From IMG/VR virus record IMGVR_UViG_3300028840_000745, positions 1-43,562 of that record: a stretch of DNA of 43,562 bases; one strand, given 5' to 3'. This DNA is from a virus. The translations under genes were made by a program, and so were the position numbers. The notes under the pieces are model-generated. The model saw nothing but the letters and a program-made list of their open reading frames with translations. It had not been told where the DNA came from and ran no database searches. Shown here in pieces: positions 29,673 through 38,280 of the stretch (position 1 is its first letter; each line of letters starts with the position of its first letter).

Positions 29673-30195
29673 CTTCCTCCATCCCCTCTTCAATCAGCTT
29701 ATCAAGCTCGTCAAATGAGATCTCTTGAATCCTACCCTCAGGCATGTCGATTACATAAAGCACCGAAGTCCAGATGTTGCTGGCCCTGAACTCCTCACCC
29801 TCAGCAGGAGTCTCCACCTTCAACGTCATACAATCACCGGTACCTACATGGAGATCAATGTTCGCTATCTCCACACTCTTGCGAGTCTCAAAGGTTCTCG
29901 TGAAAATCTGGCTGCCATCGTACTTAGCAAACTCAGCTTGGAAAGCCACCTTCTTATTGTCAGCATAGTTCGAAACAGCCATGCAGATTCTCGTTACATG
30001 ACCAGGCGCAGGGAACACACACCTAACAACCGAACCATCCGCAGCCGGCGTTTCACAGTATCCAAAGATCGGACTCGGGGGAAAAGCCACAGTTATTACC
30101 TTGTGAATCCTACGGCTTAATCTTTTCAAGATTACCTCGAGATGCTCGAACTTCTGCTCAGGAGTTCCCTCCCTTAACTTAAGAAATTTACTCAT
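29647..30195 (-). CDS. Virion protein, 182 aa
   Basis: The ATG at 30195 lies in an 8-base overlap with the adaptor gene stop behind CGGAGG. The first 35 residues are a basic helix, then a beta-rich domain (PSPIFGYCETPAADGSVVRCVFPAPGHVTRICMAV) with a carbohydrate-binding-like feel, and a C-terminal acidic helix. No known family is recognised; its place between adaptor and adhesin genes suggests a tail component or tail-fibre anchor. Confidence 0.6.
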   Translation of the reverse strand: MSKFLKLREGTPEQKFEHLEVILKRLSRRIHKVITVAFPPSPIFGYCETPAADGSVVRCVFPAPGHVTRICMAVSNYADNKKVAFQAEFAKYDGSQIFTRTFETRKSVEIANIDLHVGTGDCMTLKVETPAEGEEFRASNIWTSVLYVIDMPEGRIQEISFDELDKLIEEGMEEDERVLGEV

Positions 30196-30913
30196 ACTCA
30201 ATTACCTCCGAATCTTGAACGTCTTGCTCAACCACGTTCATCTCGAGATCTATGCCCTCGAGGTTTATTGCCGCTAACCAATCCTTCGCACCCTCGGTGT
30301 TCCGATAAGCAACCTCAAGCTGATAAAGTGCTGCCTTAACAAGGGTATCCGGTGCTCGGTTAGTCCAGAAGTTTTCATCCGTATTGTTAGACAGATCCGT
30401 ATGATAGAACCTGCCAATGATCTCAATGTTATACGCCTCATCTGCCGGAGGAGCAATGATTATTCCACTATATGTTCCGTCATCATCCGTCTTGACGTAG
30501 TCCAGGAACTCGCCCAGAGATTCAAAATCTGTGCCATCTACAGCCCTCACGTTTATCGGACTGTAGTATAGTGGAGCACCAGTATCGATATCACTCCGCA
30601 CGGTTGAATAAGACTCTTTAATCTTCTTCAACGAGTACTTCGCCAACTTCCACCTATCCTCATCATCAGTACACCATACTTCGTTAATTGATATACAGTT
30701 CTGGAAGGTCACGTAAAACGCATCAGCAGCGATCTCCTCGTAAATATGTCCCACACTCTTATGAGTGAAGAACCGGCGATCCAAGAATCTCATCCCAGCG
30801 TTAATATAATAGTCAGCTCCATTATCCGTATCAAAAGCCTCAACACCCGTTGTAGCTAAATCATACCTACCACTGAGCTGACAAAACTTAGTCCGAATAT
30901 CGTGCAGGTCCAT
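30188..30913 (-). CDS. Head-tail adaptor / tubular protein A-like, 241 aa
   Basis: It lies directly after the capsid gene and behind palindrome site 6. The pattern of an N-terminal helix (DLHDIRTKFCQLSGRYDLA), DYYINAGMRFLDRRFFTH, a beta core and a C-terminal helical region (DTLVKAALYQLEVAYRNTEGAKDWLAAI) matches podovirus adaptor proteins (gp11-like/gp4-like). It would form the ring between portal and nozzle. Assignment is by pattern and position. Confidence 0.65.
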   Translation of the reverse strand: MDLHDIRTKFCQLSGRYDLATTGVEAFDTDNGADYYINAGMRFLDRRFFTHKSVGHIYEEIAADAFYVTFQNCISINEVWCTDDEDRWKLAKYSLKKIKESYSTVRSDIDTGAPLYYSPINVRAVDGTDFESLGEFLDYVKTDDDGTYSGIIIAPPADEAYNIEIIGRFYHTDLSNNTDENFWTNRAPDTLVKAALYQLEVAYRNTEGAKDWLAAINLEGIDLEMNVVEQDVQDSEVIEYE

Positions 30914-30921
30914 TTTATTAC

Positions 30922-30944
30922 CTCTGTTTAAAAAATAACCATAG
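30922..30944 (-). promoter_or_regulatory. 23-bp palindrome, site 6
   Basis: On the - strand it reads CTATGGTTATT, one base, then TTTAAACAGAG. It ends eight bases before the adaptor start (30913), and its final AGAGG is the ribosome site. It lies within the 110-base gap after the capsid gene, where transcription could be re-set. Confidence 0.7.
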
Positions 30945-31023
30945 TTAGCGTTACATACGAAAAATTGCGTTATCTGGGTTTAGGATGCGCAGCCCCCTAA
31001 GTTTCAGTTAAATTACTCCAATA

Positions 31024-32316
31024 TTATGGAGTGCCGTTATCCTGATTAAACCCATTCAACCAAGCACACTTGGAAGGATGATGGAACTCCAACCCGCACT
31101 CAGTCAAGTACTCCTCATCCGTACCGTCAATCCTTCCACGCCCAGTGTTTTGCTTGTCCGGATCGGGATAGAAGGTCGTATCAGTAATATACCGATACGT
31201 AAGGTCAGCCGGATCAAAAACAACCATCGAATATCTATTCGTGGTTTCGTAGCTGAACAGAGGATGCCGCATGATATTGATCATCCCAAAAGGAGTATGC
31301 CATTCAGTTACCTGAATACCGTAAGACTTGGTCTTCGGCGTGAACTCGAAGTTCCCATACTCTTTGATCAGCTTGTTAATTGCCAGAATGACACCACTGC
31401 CGGCAAACGCAAGGCGTTCGTTGGAGCCATAACGGAAGATCTCTTCCAGCTCCATATCCAACCACTCCTCACCACTTGACAGCCAACTCGTATCCGTGAA
31501 ATCTGTTTGTGTGGTGAAGTCACTCACGTTACCACCGTTCGTGGTTATGTTGTAGATCAGCCCACCGGTGGTACGTTCCGGCTTACCATTGGCACCTGTA
31601 CCCTCGGTCGGAATGCCCCAGATAATCGCCTTCTCCATCTCAATCGAATGGAGTTGAAGGGCTTCCCTCTTCGCCTTTTTGTAAGCATCTCCGGTTCGCA
31701 GGCGAGTTAATCGCGCCGTTCTCGTGATGCTCAAAGGTGTCCGAAAGATCTGGGTGTAATTGTAGTACTTGGTCGGGTCGTACGCAATCGCCTCAGGCAT
31801 GGCAGCGCCCTCAGCGTTGATGTTTCCAATACCAAGCATTACGTCAGCATCACTCAGGTCGTAGCTTGCACTGTTATCATCAGCTTCCAACAGCTTCACA
31901 GCTACATACGAACTCGACCCGTTTTGAACCGACGCTTGAACTTTACCGTTGACATCAACAGTGTAGTCACTGGAGTAACGCAACAGCACCTGGTGACCTG
32001 CCCTGAACTCTTTCGAGTGGGCTTCAGAGCATTTGATATATAGGGTGTCACCAGCAGCACCACTAGATGTATACGCACTCGACAAAGCAGAATCCGTATA
32101 TGTTGCAGTGATCGTCGCACTTTGCTGCGGTAACCCCTGTGTCCACCAATAGAACTGAGGATCGTCAACCTTCTCCTCATCCATTTTCGATAAAATTGCA
32201 GTTAATGGAGCGTCACCGTTAGGATAGAGATATAATACCCCCTCCCTCCAGTTCTTCGGTCTCATGTCAGAATCTGACCAATCTCCATTTCCCCGCATTC
32301 CCATAAACGCAGCCAT
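31024..32316 (-). CDS. Major capsid protein, HK97-fold (SU10/DUF5309-like), 430 aa
   Basis: It has a strong TAGGAGGTCTT ribosome site. The N-terminus (PKNWREGVLYLYPNGDAPLTAILSKM...FYWWTQ) and conserved middle (YNYTQIFRTPLSITRTARLT, then a long helix KREALQLHSIEMEKAIIWG) resemble capsid proteins with the HK97 fold, SU10/DUF5309 type. The C-terminal region has alternating strands (GMINIMRHPLFSYE, YSMVVFDPADLTYRYI). The place between scaffold and adaptor genes agrees. No protease motif is present, so processing of the head is not obvious. Confidence 0.8.
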   Translation of the reverse strand: MAAFMGMRGNGDWSDSDMRPKNWREGVLYLYPNGDAPLTAILSKMDEEKVDDPQFYWWTQGLPQQSATITATYTDSALSSAYTSSGAAGDTLYIKCSEAHSKEFRAGHQVLLRYSSDYTVDVNGKVQASVQNGSSSYVAVKLLEADDNSASYDLSDADVMLGIGNINAEGAAMPEAIAYDPTKYYNYTQIFRTPLSITRTARLTRLRTGDAYKKAKREALQLHSIEMEKAIIWGIPTEGTGANGKPERTTGGLIYNITTNGGNVSDFTTQTDFTDTSWLSSGEEWLDMELEEIFRYGSNERLAFAGSGVILAINKLIKEYGNFEFTPKTKSYGIQVTEWHTPFGMINIMRHPLFSYETTNRYSMVVFDPADLTYRYITDTTFYPDPDKQNTGRGRIDGTDEEYLTECGLEFHHPSKCAWLNGFNQDNGTP

Positions 32317-32360
32317 AATAAGACCTCCTAAAATCTAAAAGTTAAAATCAAGAAGACAAG

Positions 32361-32474
32361 CTATTTCTTTGCCTTCTTCTTTTTCGGCATCTCAGGTAGA
32401 GGAGTACCACAAACAACACAAACATCTACCCAATCTGACCGAACCTTAACACCACAAGTTGGACACTTAGGCAT
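32361..32474 (-). CDS. Zinc-ribbon miniprotein, 37 aa
   Basis: Two CxxC knuckles (CPTC at 4-7 and CVVC at 19-22) form a minimal zinc ribbon, followed by a basic tail (KKKKAKK). The ATG lies in an 8-base overlap with the stop of the preceding DnaJ-like gene, whose last codons hold GGAACC-type ribosome sequence. Being just ahead of the capsid gene it may help assembly or be a small DNA-binding peptide. Confidence 0.5.
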   Translation of the reverse strand: MPKCPTCGVKVRSDWVDVCVVCGTPLPEMPKKKKAKK

Positions 32475-32649
32475 CGCCAGGTTCCTCCTCTCTCATTTGT
32501 CCCCAGAGAACTTCGCCCGTTCCGTTGCAGTCACTGCAATCAGTTTCCCCGGGCGGCCCAGGATCCTCAGGACTCTGGCCGCCACTCGGAACCTTACCAG
32601 TTCCTTTACAATTCGGGCATCTCTGGTATATGTTATAAGTATCAGCCAT
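32467..32649 (-). CDS. DnaJ-like cysteine-rich protein, 60 aa
   Basis: CPNCKGTG (11-18) and CSDCNGTG (about 38-45) match the CxxCxGxG repeats of the DnaJ zinc-finger region. A single such zinc module, without a J-domain, could act as a mini-chaperone for capsid folding, in keeping with its place next to the capsid gene. A Pro/Gly linker separates the two knuckles. The start has GGAGGTTTAG upstream. Confidence 0.65.
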   Translation of the reverse strand: MADTYNIYQRCPNCKGTGKVPSGGQSPEDPGPPGETDCSDCNGTGEVLWGQMREEEPGDA

Positions 32650-32665
32650 CTAAACCTCCTATCAC

Positions 32666-33577
32666 TTACTCGATAGAAGAACCTCCAATGTAGTTACCAC
32701 CAACGTTGACAGCAACACCCTGAATATCATCAGTGGCATTAATCCAGTTACCCCAAACACCGACAATGTCACTTCCGGTGTTATTATCGATACCAACAGC
32801 CAGGGTCTGGCCACCACCGTGAATAACGTTTCTGGTAACTGTTACTGCAGGAACTACCAAGTTAGCGCCCCAACGGATTCCAGCCTCTGAAATGTAGGTA
32901 AAGTAATTCTCTACAACCATCAATCGAGTACAAGAATCACCACCATCAGCATAGACAAAGTCCATACCACAATCGAGATACTCAAAACGGCAATCCTTAA
33001 CCGTGAGCATTACACTGTCATTCGTGTAGATACCAGCAGTGGAAGTTGTAGCTTCCGGAGCACCGGCAAAACGACAGTGGTAAAATTGAACATTATTAAG
33101 AATAGCGGCATCGAACACCCTGCTTGTATCTGCCGACTCAAAGCCAATATTAACACACTTCATGTTAATACAAGCATTAACATCAACCGGCGAACCACTC
33201 GCAGGTTTGATCCTCACACCGTTCTCACCGTCCGCATCCCAGCAATCACCATGACCGACCATAGTAACACCATACGGGAGTGAGGTTAAATTTTCAGCAT
33301 ACGAACCAGGGGCAATATGAATCTCATATCTCGGCGCCCAAGGACTTGCTGTCCAGTCGATCGCAGCATTGGTCACTGTAATCGCCTCAGCAATCGTCTT
33401 ATACGCGCCGCTCCAGTTGTTACCATTACCCGAAGCCGTGACCAGCTTATCAACAAATAGCTTGGTCATTGGGCTGGCAACTCCAGGAACTAAGTCCCCA
33501 TAGACGCTTCCCAAAAACGTGACGTTTGAACCGTCACTTACAATCCCTGCTTTCCGCAGGATTCCTCTCCAACTCAT
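32666..33577 (-). CDS. Right-handed beta-helix virion protein, 303 aa
   Basis: The N-terminal 50 residues look like an anchoring segment. From there the protein has regular short strands with polar turns (INMKCVNIGFES, AILNNVQFYHCRF, VMLTVKDCRFEYLD, LMVVENYFTYISEAG, VTVTRNVIHGGG), the pattern of a parallel beta-helix of the pectate-lyase type. It could be a capsid spike or decoration fibre. No catalytic triad is obvious. It is encoded between scaffold and capsid, unlike tail-spike genes. Confidence 0.7.
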   Translation of the reverse strand: MSWRGILRKAGIVSDGSNVTFLGSVYGDLVPGVASPMTKLFVDKLVTASGNGNNWSGAYKTIAEAITVTNAAIDWTASPWAPRYEIHIAPGSYAENLTSLPYGVTMVGHGDCWDADGENGVRIKPASGSPVDVNACINMKCVNIGFESADTSRVFDAAILNNVQFYHCRFAGAPEATTSTAGIYTNDSVMLTVKDCRFEYLDCGMDFVYADGGDSCTRLMVVENYFTYISEAGIRWGANLVVPAVTVTRNVIHGGGQTLAVGIDNNTGSDIVGVWGNWINATDDIQGVAVNVGGNYIGGSSIE

Positions 33578-33590
33578 TTACACCTCCTAC

Positions 33591-33624
33591 TTAGATCTTC
33601 GATCTAACTAAGGCCTAAGCCTTA
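33591..33624 (-). promoter_or_regulatory. Tandem hairpins in intergenic gap
   Basis: TTAGATC (33591-33597) pairs with GATCTAA (33601-33607) around three bases, and TAAGGC (33609-33614) with GCCTTA (33619-33624) around four bases. They occupy most of a 56-base gap ahead of the beta-helix gene, whose ribosome site TAGGAGGTG is next. They may slow transcription or set RNA processing. Confidence 0.45.
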
Positions 33625-33633
33625 CTAGGGGTT

Positions 33634-33972
33634 TTAGCCAAGTACACTACCCACAACGACCCAAGTTTCGCCAGTGCAAACCACCGCAATGGTATCACCA
33701 GCCGCATCCAGGTCACCGTAAGTAGAGATTTCCGTGGCGGTTTCCTTAATATTCACACTCACATCATTAGTTGCACCAGCAGGAGCGTAAATAGTATAAA
33801 CCATACCCGGAATCGCTTCAGCCATAGAGGGCAACGTAATAACAACAGCAGCACTTGCAGACTCCGCAATAATCTGGAAATCTCCAGCTTTCATGGAATA
33901 ATCAGCACTTTTGTGCAACGGCCCTCTTAGCAGTGTTTGAGCATCTCCTATCTTGCCCGGTAACTCACTCAT
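33634..33972 (-). CDS. Decoration/fibre-type protein, 112 aa
   Basis: The start is behind TAGGAGGAATTGTT. The protein is mainly beta and small-residue-rich, with segments (SMKAGDFQIIAESASAAVVITLP, GMVYTIYAPAGATNDVSVNIKE) typical of trimeric capsid-decoration or tail-fibre head domains. Position just after the scaffold fits a head decoration protein. No motif allows a firmer call. Confidence 0.6.
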   Translation of the reverse strand: MSELPGKIGDAQTLLRGPLHKSADYSMKAGDFQIIAESASAAVVITLPSMAEAIPGMVYTIYAPAGATNDVSVNIKETATEISTYGDLDAAGDTIAVVCTGETWVVVGSVLG

Positions 33973-33983
33973 AACAATTCCTC

Positions 33984-34841
33984 CTAAGAAAATAAAGTGT
34001 TATCAATGTCTTTCTGTAAAGCAGTTCGACCATCGCTCTGCTTTAACTTCTTCCCACCGGTACCTTCCACAAAGGCCGGACTATCTTTAGCATCACCTCC
34101 TTTATCTCCCTCAGGTGGCGGTACCTCTTTCTTTGCCACCCTCTTCAAGCCGAGAACCTTATACGCTCTCTCGGCGGTTTCATCTAAGACCTTATCCAAT
34201 GGCCAATCAGCATGTTCAGAAGCTACCTCAGTAGCTATCGCACCAACTGACCTCCGCACAGCCCTAAGTGGTTCATTATCTTCGAGAAACTTCTCGATAT
34301 TTTTCCGCAAATAGAGCTGTTGATTAACCTGCGCTAGAACCACCTGCGGAAGGCTTCTCATCGTCTTCTCTTCCGCAGCCAACGTAGCGGCATTGTGAAC
34401 CTTGAGTAATAACTCGTTGAGCTTCTCTCTACTTTCAAGCAAGTCATCCAGATCAACATCATCGTCCACAAACTTCAGATCTGGTTTCGCCGGAGGTTCT
34501 TCAACAGGCTTTTCCTCAACCGGCGGTTCAACAACCTTAGAACGAGCTTCGACATCCTCAAGTCTTTTAAGGAGAGCTTCATTTTGCTTGCGCAACGTCG
34601 TCAGCTCATCCTCTTCTGGCTCATCCTCCTTTCCTTCTACCGGCGGTTCTTCTGGTTTTTCCACTGGAGGAACTTCGTCCTCAAGCTTCGGTGGAGTCTC
34701 CTCTGGAGGAGCTTCCTCGGGCGTCTCAGCTGCCGGATCATCTGGAATTTCCGGAAGTTCTTTTTCTTCAGGCGGCTCCACAGGTGGAGTCTCCAGATCC
34801 CCAATCATCTCATCAATCTGCTCTTTCAAGTCATCTGGCAT
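33984..34841 (-). CDS. Scaffolding protein, 285 aa
   Basis: The N-terminal 110 residues are extremely rich in Pro and Glu (EEAPPEETPP-type repeats), then helices with coiled-coil character (LTTLRKQNEALLKRLEDVEARS; LLESREKLNELLLKVHNAATLAA), a typical scaffold composition. Its place between portal and capsid agrees. A basic short C-terminus (KKLKQSDGRTALQKDIDNTL) could contact the capsid protein. Confidence 0.75.
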   Translation of the reverse strand: MPDDLKEQIDEMIGDLETPPVEPPEEKELPEIPDDPAAETPEEAPPEETPPKLEDEVPPVEKPEEPPVEGKEDEPEEDELTTLRKQNEALLKRLEDVEARSKVVEPPVEEKPVEEPPAKPDLKFVDDDVDLDDLLESREKLNELLLKVHNAATLAAEEKTMRSLPQVVLAQVNQQLYLRKNIEKFLEDNEPLRAVRRSVGAIATEVASEHADWPLDKVLDETAERAYKVLGLKRVAKKEVPPPEGDKGGDAKDSPAFVEGTGGKKLKQSDGRTALQKDIDNTLFS

Positions 34842-34850
34842 TGTTACCTC

Positions 34851-35150
34851 CTATTCGTCTAAGTCATCAAAATCGAAACCGATATCATCCCTTGGTTTCT
34901 CGCCACTCCCTTTTACACTTTCATGCTCATCCTCAAGGGCTTCGAGTATCTGCTCAGGCAGAAGTCTCAGATCCCGTAAAACCTCTGCTCGCCCCTGGAA
35001 TCGATAGAACTCTTCTACATCCGTAACCGTTTCGAGGGCATCCCTAACCCCTTCTCGCATATCATCCATCTCCTGGAGTATATCGCCCCAAATAGTCCCT
35101 TCAATGAAATCCCTGAACTGCCCAGCACTTGATCTATAGAACTTATCCAA
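34851..35150 (-). CDS. Small acidic virion-associated protein, 99 aa, TTG start
   Basis: I prefer a TTG at 35150 because GGGAGG lies five bases upstream, within the final codons of the portal gene; a longer frame from another TTG at 35177 has no ribosome site. The start overlaps the portal stop by eight bases. The protein is helical (DKFYRSSAGQFRDFIEGTIW...MDDMREGVRDAL), with a strongly acidic tail (DDIGFDFDDLDE). Similar small proteins occur between portal and scaffold in podoviruses; function unknown. Confidence 0.6.
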   Translation of the reverse strand: MDKFYRSSAGQFRDFIEGTIWGDILQEMDDMREGVRDALETVTDVEEFYRFQGRAEVLRDLRLLPEQILEALEDEHESVKGSGEKPRDDIGFDFDDLDE

Positions 35151-37128
35151 ACATACCTCCCATCTTTGATTGATCAAAGGGAACTATATTCCCCTTGTCA
35201 GTTTGCTGTTGAACCTGTTCATCGGGCATAACCTCCACCCGTACAAAATCTTGCACATTCTTAGCTCCACTATTCCTTGCTATGTGCATAAATATCCTCG
35301 GAAGATCGAACTTCTGGTGAAGCTCAGGAGTCCCTGCAATGATCTGAAACATCCGAGTCCAAACGTCCGAGAAATTCCCGCCTGGGATACTTCCATCTCT
35401 CACTAACGTGTCATAGTTAATGGTCAAAGAAAACGGGTCGACTTTAAGTCTTCCCTTATTCTGCATCAACTGCTTAGCGCCGTACTCCTGTAACAGCACT
35501 GTCTGCCACTCGCCAGCCACCTTGACGTAAAGATCCTTGCTCATCAACTGCTGGGTATGCGCAGCAAAGAACTCCCCAATATCCTGCATAGCTTGAAGGC
35601 CAATGATCTTAGCCAATCTACCTAACCTGCTAAGCTGGCCCATTTGAGTTCCTTGAAATTCAGCTGAAGTGAGTCGCTCAGGGCCACCCTGCCGCAAGGC
35701 ACCCATTGCCACGTCATCAGCGGCTCCAATCTTTTGCATCCACTGCACGATCCAGCTAGAATCCTGTACGTGTTGCCGTGTAACATCATTAACTGGGAGT
35801 TGCATAACAGCATCTTTAACGCCTCGGCCCCAAGCTGGTCTGCGCATTCTAATACGTTTTCCAGCTTTAGGTGAGTTGATATCCTTGGAGTTGACCAAAT
35901 ATGGATCGTAGATAAGCATATCATTGATCGTTTTCCTTACGTTTGCAACGTGTGCGTTAAACATCCAGTCAAGGACTCCTTGAAGTCCATACAACATTTC
36001 CAACCTGGACATACTAAGAGCCGAATATCCGTCGAAGTCGGGAGCGGTTACTGCAACCGGGAATTTACCGTGATTCAGACCGAGAGGTTTAGCTCGAACA
36101 ATGACCGAATCAGCAGCCACGGAAAAGAACCACTTCTCAGGATATTCGGAGTTTCCAAGCCCCCATTCCCTTGGAATCAACTTAACATACATGTGGATAA
36201 GATCCACTGGTTTGGTAGACGTCCCCACGCCTCTAACCTGACCACCCTGACTTGGCTCAGTATGATATCTCGTCAGCTTGCCCGTCTGATATTTCTTCTC
36301 TCTATCACTCTTCTCCTCAGCATAGATAGAAGTAATCCTGTTGTGAACACTATCAACATACTTCACGTTGAAGTAATCCCCATCATTCTGCTCTCTTGAA
36401 AGCAGATCATGATAGTTAGTCCTCTCGACCCAACCAAAAGACTCACCTTCCTGGATCTTATGCGAAGACACGTTCGGGTCAGGTAAAGCAAGATAGGGAT
36501 CTATGTTCTCCAGCGCATTGCCCTCATAAACAATTCCCTCTTCAAATTCCCTACTCCTAATCCCAAGAATATTGCGCTTTACCACAGGTATCTTGCCCAT
36601 GTCTCGGCGCCAATAAGGGCCAACATAACCTACCCCATACGCAAGCGAGTCCCTGAACATCGTGTGAAGATCCAGCAGAATCTTGCTCTTATTACAGTGC
36701 AGAGCAATAACCTTCTCAAGCATAATCGACCCAATAACATCTTCCGGCCCATGTCCTTCAAACCTGAACACTGGATCTTGAAAGAAAGCAGCAACCAGAT
36801 ACGCAAGAATCGTCTCCATTATCGCATAAGTATAGGGAAACACTATGCTAACTGGCTTTCTCGGATCATTATACTTAACTTCCTGCTCACTGTCATCAGT
36901 CTCAATATATGCCGTAAGTGTTCGATCTATCTCATTCCACGCATCAAACCTCGTAGAAGTCGCCGAAGCACTTTCTTGAGCATATCCCATGATCTTCGTC
37001 TTTAGCTTTTTGTGAAAATCTCCCTTCGGATCGAGATTAAGTCCCTTTGGATAATCATAGTCAAAGTTCTTATCCTGAAGGCTTACCTGATTGTTCGAAG
37101 GATTGTCTGTCTGCGCAATGTAAGGCAT
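35143..37128 (-). CDS. Portal protein (head-to-tail connector), 661 aa
   Basis: It forms the ring through which DNA is packaged and ejected. A helical N-terminus contains KPVSIVFPYTYAIMETILAYLVAAFF, common in podoviral portals, followed by the stem and wing regions. The core (DPYLALPDPNVSS, FPVAVTAPDFDGYSALSMSRLEML..DWMFNAHVANVRKTIND) and RLTSAEFQGTQMGQLSRLGRLAKII fit the large portal family of T7-like and P22-like phages. Order TerL - small genes - portal - scaffold - capsid supports it. Confidence 0.88.
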   Translation of the reverse strand: MPYIAQTDNPSNNQVSLQDKNFDYDYPKGLNLDPKGDFHKKLKTKIMGYAQESASATSTRFDAWNEIDRTLTAYIETDDSEQEVKYNDPRKPVSIVFPYTYAIMETILAYLVAAFFQDPVFRFEGHGPEDVIGSIMLEKVIALHCNKSKILLDLHTMFRDSLAYGVGYVGPYWRRDMGKIPVVKRNILGIRSREFEEGIVYEGNALENIDPYLALPDPNVSSHKIQEGESFGWVERTNYHDLLSREQNDGDYFNVKYVDSVHNRITSIYAEEKSDREKKYQTGKLTRYHTEPSQGGQVRGVGTSTKPVDLIHMYVKLIPREWGLGNSEYPEKWFFSVAADSVIVRAKPLGLNHGKFPVAVTAPDFDGYSALSMSRLEMLYGLQGVLDWMFNAHVANVRKTINDMLIYDPYLVNSKDINSPKAGKRIRMRRPAWGRGVKDAVMQLPVNDVTRQHVQDSSWIVQWMQKIGAADDVAMGALRQGGPERLTSAEFQGTQMGQLSRLGRLAKIIGLQAMQDIGEFFAAHTQQLMSKDLYVKVAGEWQTVLLQEYGAKQLMQNKGRLKVDPFSLTINYDTLVRDGSIPGGNFSDVWTRMFQIIAGTPELHQKFDLPRIFMHIARNSGAKNVQDFVRVEVMPDEQVQQQTDKGNIVPFDQSKMGGMFG

Positions 37129-37136
37129 ATCATCTC

Positions 37137-37643
37137 CTAATTCTTTACGTAATGTCCAAAAGCCATTCCATGAACGTTAGCCACATCTCCCAAAGCGTCT
37201 TCACTAACATCTCTCGTAACAGCCACATGAAGACATACAATGTCAGCAGCAAGAGCATCTGCAGCAATAGTTATTAAAGAGCTTATTATTAACCCATCAG
37301 CAGTTCCTGAGCTTGTATAGAGCGCCCCGTTCGAGTCAGTCGCAGCCGCATCAGTATCGTCATCCACAGCTGTTTTAAGATAGCTAGCCAAAAAGTAACA
37401 ATCTCCGGAAATAACAGGACTCGACCAACCTACACAGATACTCGAAGGCAGACCTCTTGCCATATAAGTCGGTACCTTCAGAGCTGCTAAGAGAGTATTA
37501 TCAGCACTATCTGAAAGTTCCCAACAACCAGAAATACCATTACTCAACACAGCCCAAGTAGCACTATTAACTGGATGGTTACCAATGCCATTGGCAGGAA
37601 GCCACTCATACTCCAACTTATATCCGGGAATCTTCGTTATCAC
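37137..37643 (-). CDS. Beta-rich virion protein, 168 aa, GTG start
   Basis: The GTG at 37643 overlaps the previous stop (GTGA), with CGGAGATTAC ahead. The sequence is small-residue-rich with alternating hydrophobic strands (SATWAVLSNGISGCWEL, LIISSLITIAADALAADIVCLHVAV), as in capsid or tail beta-sandwich proteins. Encoded between TerL and portal together with two other small proteins, it is probably part of the head; no family recognised. Confidence 0.6.
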   Translation of the reverse strand: MITKIPGYKLEYEWLPANGIGNHPVNSATWAVLSNGISGCWELSDSADNTLLAALKVPTYMARGLPSSICVGWSSPVISGDCYFLASYLKTAVDDDTDAAATDSNGALYTSSGTADGLIISSLITIAADALAADIVCLHVAVTRDVSEDALGDVANVHGMAFGHYVKN

Positions 37644-37975
37644 GTAATCTCCGCACCAAACAACGTTATCGTTATAGCATTAGCTACGCTTGACCGATAA
37701 GCAAAATTGCCAGTCGAATCATTCATCGCAATGAAAACATCGAGTTCCATGAACTCATCCGCAAGCAGCTCAACATCATATGCTAGCGCAGTACTCTGGT
37801 CATATGTCGTACCATTATCATCGCAAAACAACCGAAATGTAGCATTAGCTCCACTTGTGTTCGCGAGAAAGATGGTCTTAATAATTGCCGTCGTGCTCGC
37901 CCCAGGTGAGTAAACGCTAACAGCATTAGTCGAGTTTTCCCTCGCTTGTGCTAATTGCTTCTCTTGAAAAGCCAT
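37640..37975 (-). CDS. Virion protein, 111 aa, fibre/decoration-like
   Basis: The start is behind AGGAGATACT. Residues 20-110 form a beta pattern (TAIIKTIFLANTSGANATFRLFCDDNG, AYDVELLADEFMELDVFIAM, AITITLFGAEI) like the small head-fibre/decoration proteins that trimerise. It is coupled to the next gene by four shared bases. The assignment is by composition and position only. Confidence 0.6.
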   Translation of the reverse strand: MAFQEKQLAQARENSTNAVSVYSPGASTTAIIKTIFLANTSGANATFRLFCDDNGTTYDQSTALAYDVELLADEFMELDVFIAMNDSTGNFAYRSSVANAITITLFGAEIT

Positions 37976-37983
37976 AGTATCTC

Positions 37984-38280
37984 CTAACTAAGTAAAAACA
38001 TATATCTAATAGGAAACTTCTTTCTTGCATCCCTAACTAACGAACTCCCGCCACCTGCAGACGGGCTTGCAAAGGTGGAATACCTCCTCGTATCCACCTG
38101 AAGCTCATCAATCCGAACCACTTCACCGGGGTTAGATGCTGGATCAGCCAGATACATCTGATTAGTAACAACTCCTTTCTGATTCTCACCAGCAAAATCT
38201 CCATCAGGATCATTTACTGTCTCAGTATCGTCAAAAATGAAAGGCCCAATAGACCCTATATAAACCTTCTGTTCAGTCAT
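37984..38280 (-). CDS. Hypothetical protein, 98 aa
   Basis: The start overlaps the terminase stop (ATGA). Short strands (KVYIGSIGPFIFDD, VVRIDELQVDTRR) and a Gly/Ser turn (SPSAGGGSSL) suggest a small beta domain with a hydrophobic end (FPIRYMFLLS). It may be a head or packaging accessory. No family recognised. Confidence 0.55.
   Translation of the reverse strand: MTEQKVYIGSIGPFIFDDTETVNDPDGDFAGENQKGVVTNQMYLADPASNPGEVVRIDELQVDTRRYSTFASPSAGGGSSLVRDARKKFPIRYMFLLS

Noticed and set aside
30945-31023. Terminator after the capsid gene
   Set aside because: A short TTAGG/CCTAA pairing is present but the stem is weak and no U run follows in the right place.
34402-35007. Plus-strand Ser-rich frame of 201 aa
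   Set aside because: It is antisense to the Pro/Glu-rich scaffold gene; the Ser/Gly richness is simply the complement of GAA/CCA codons.
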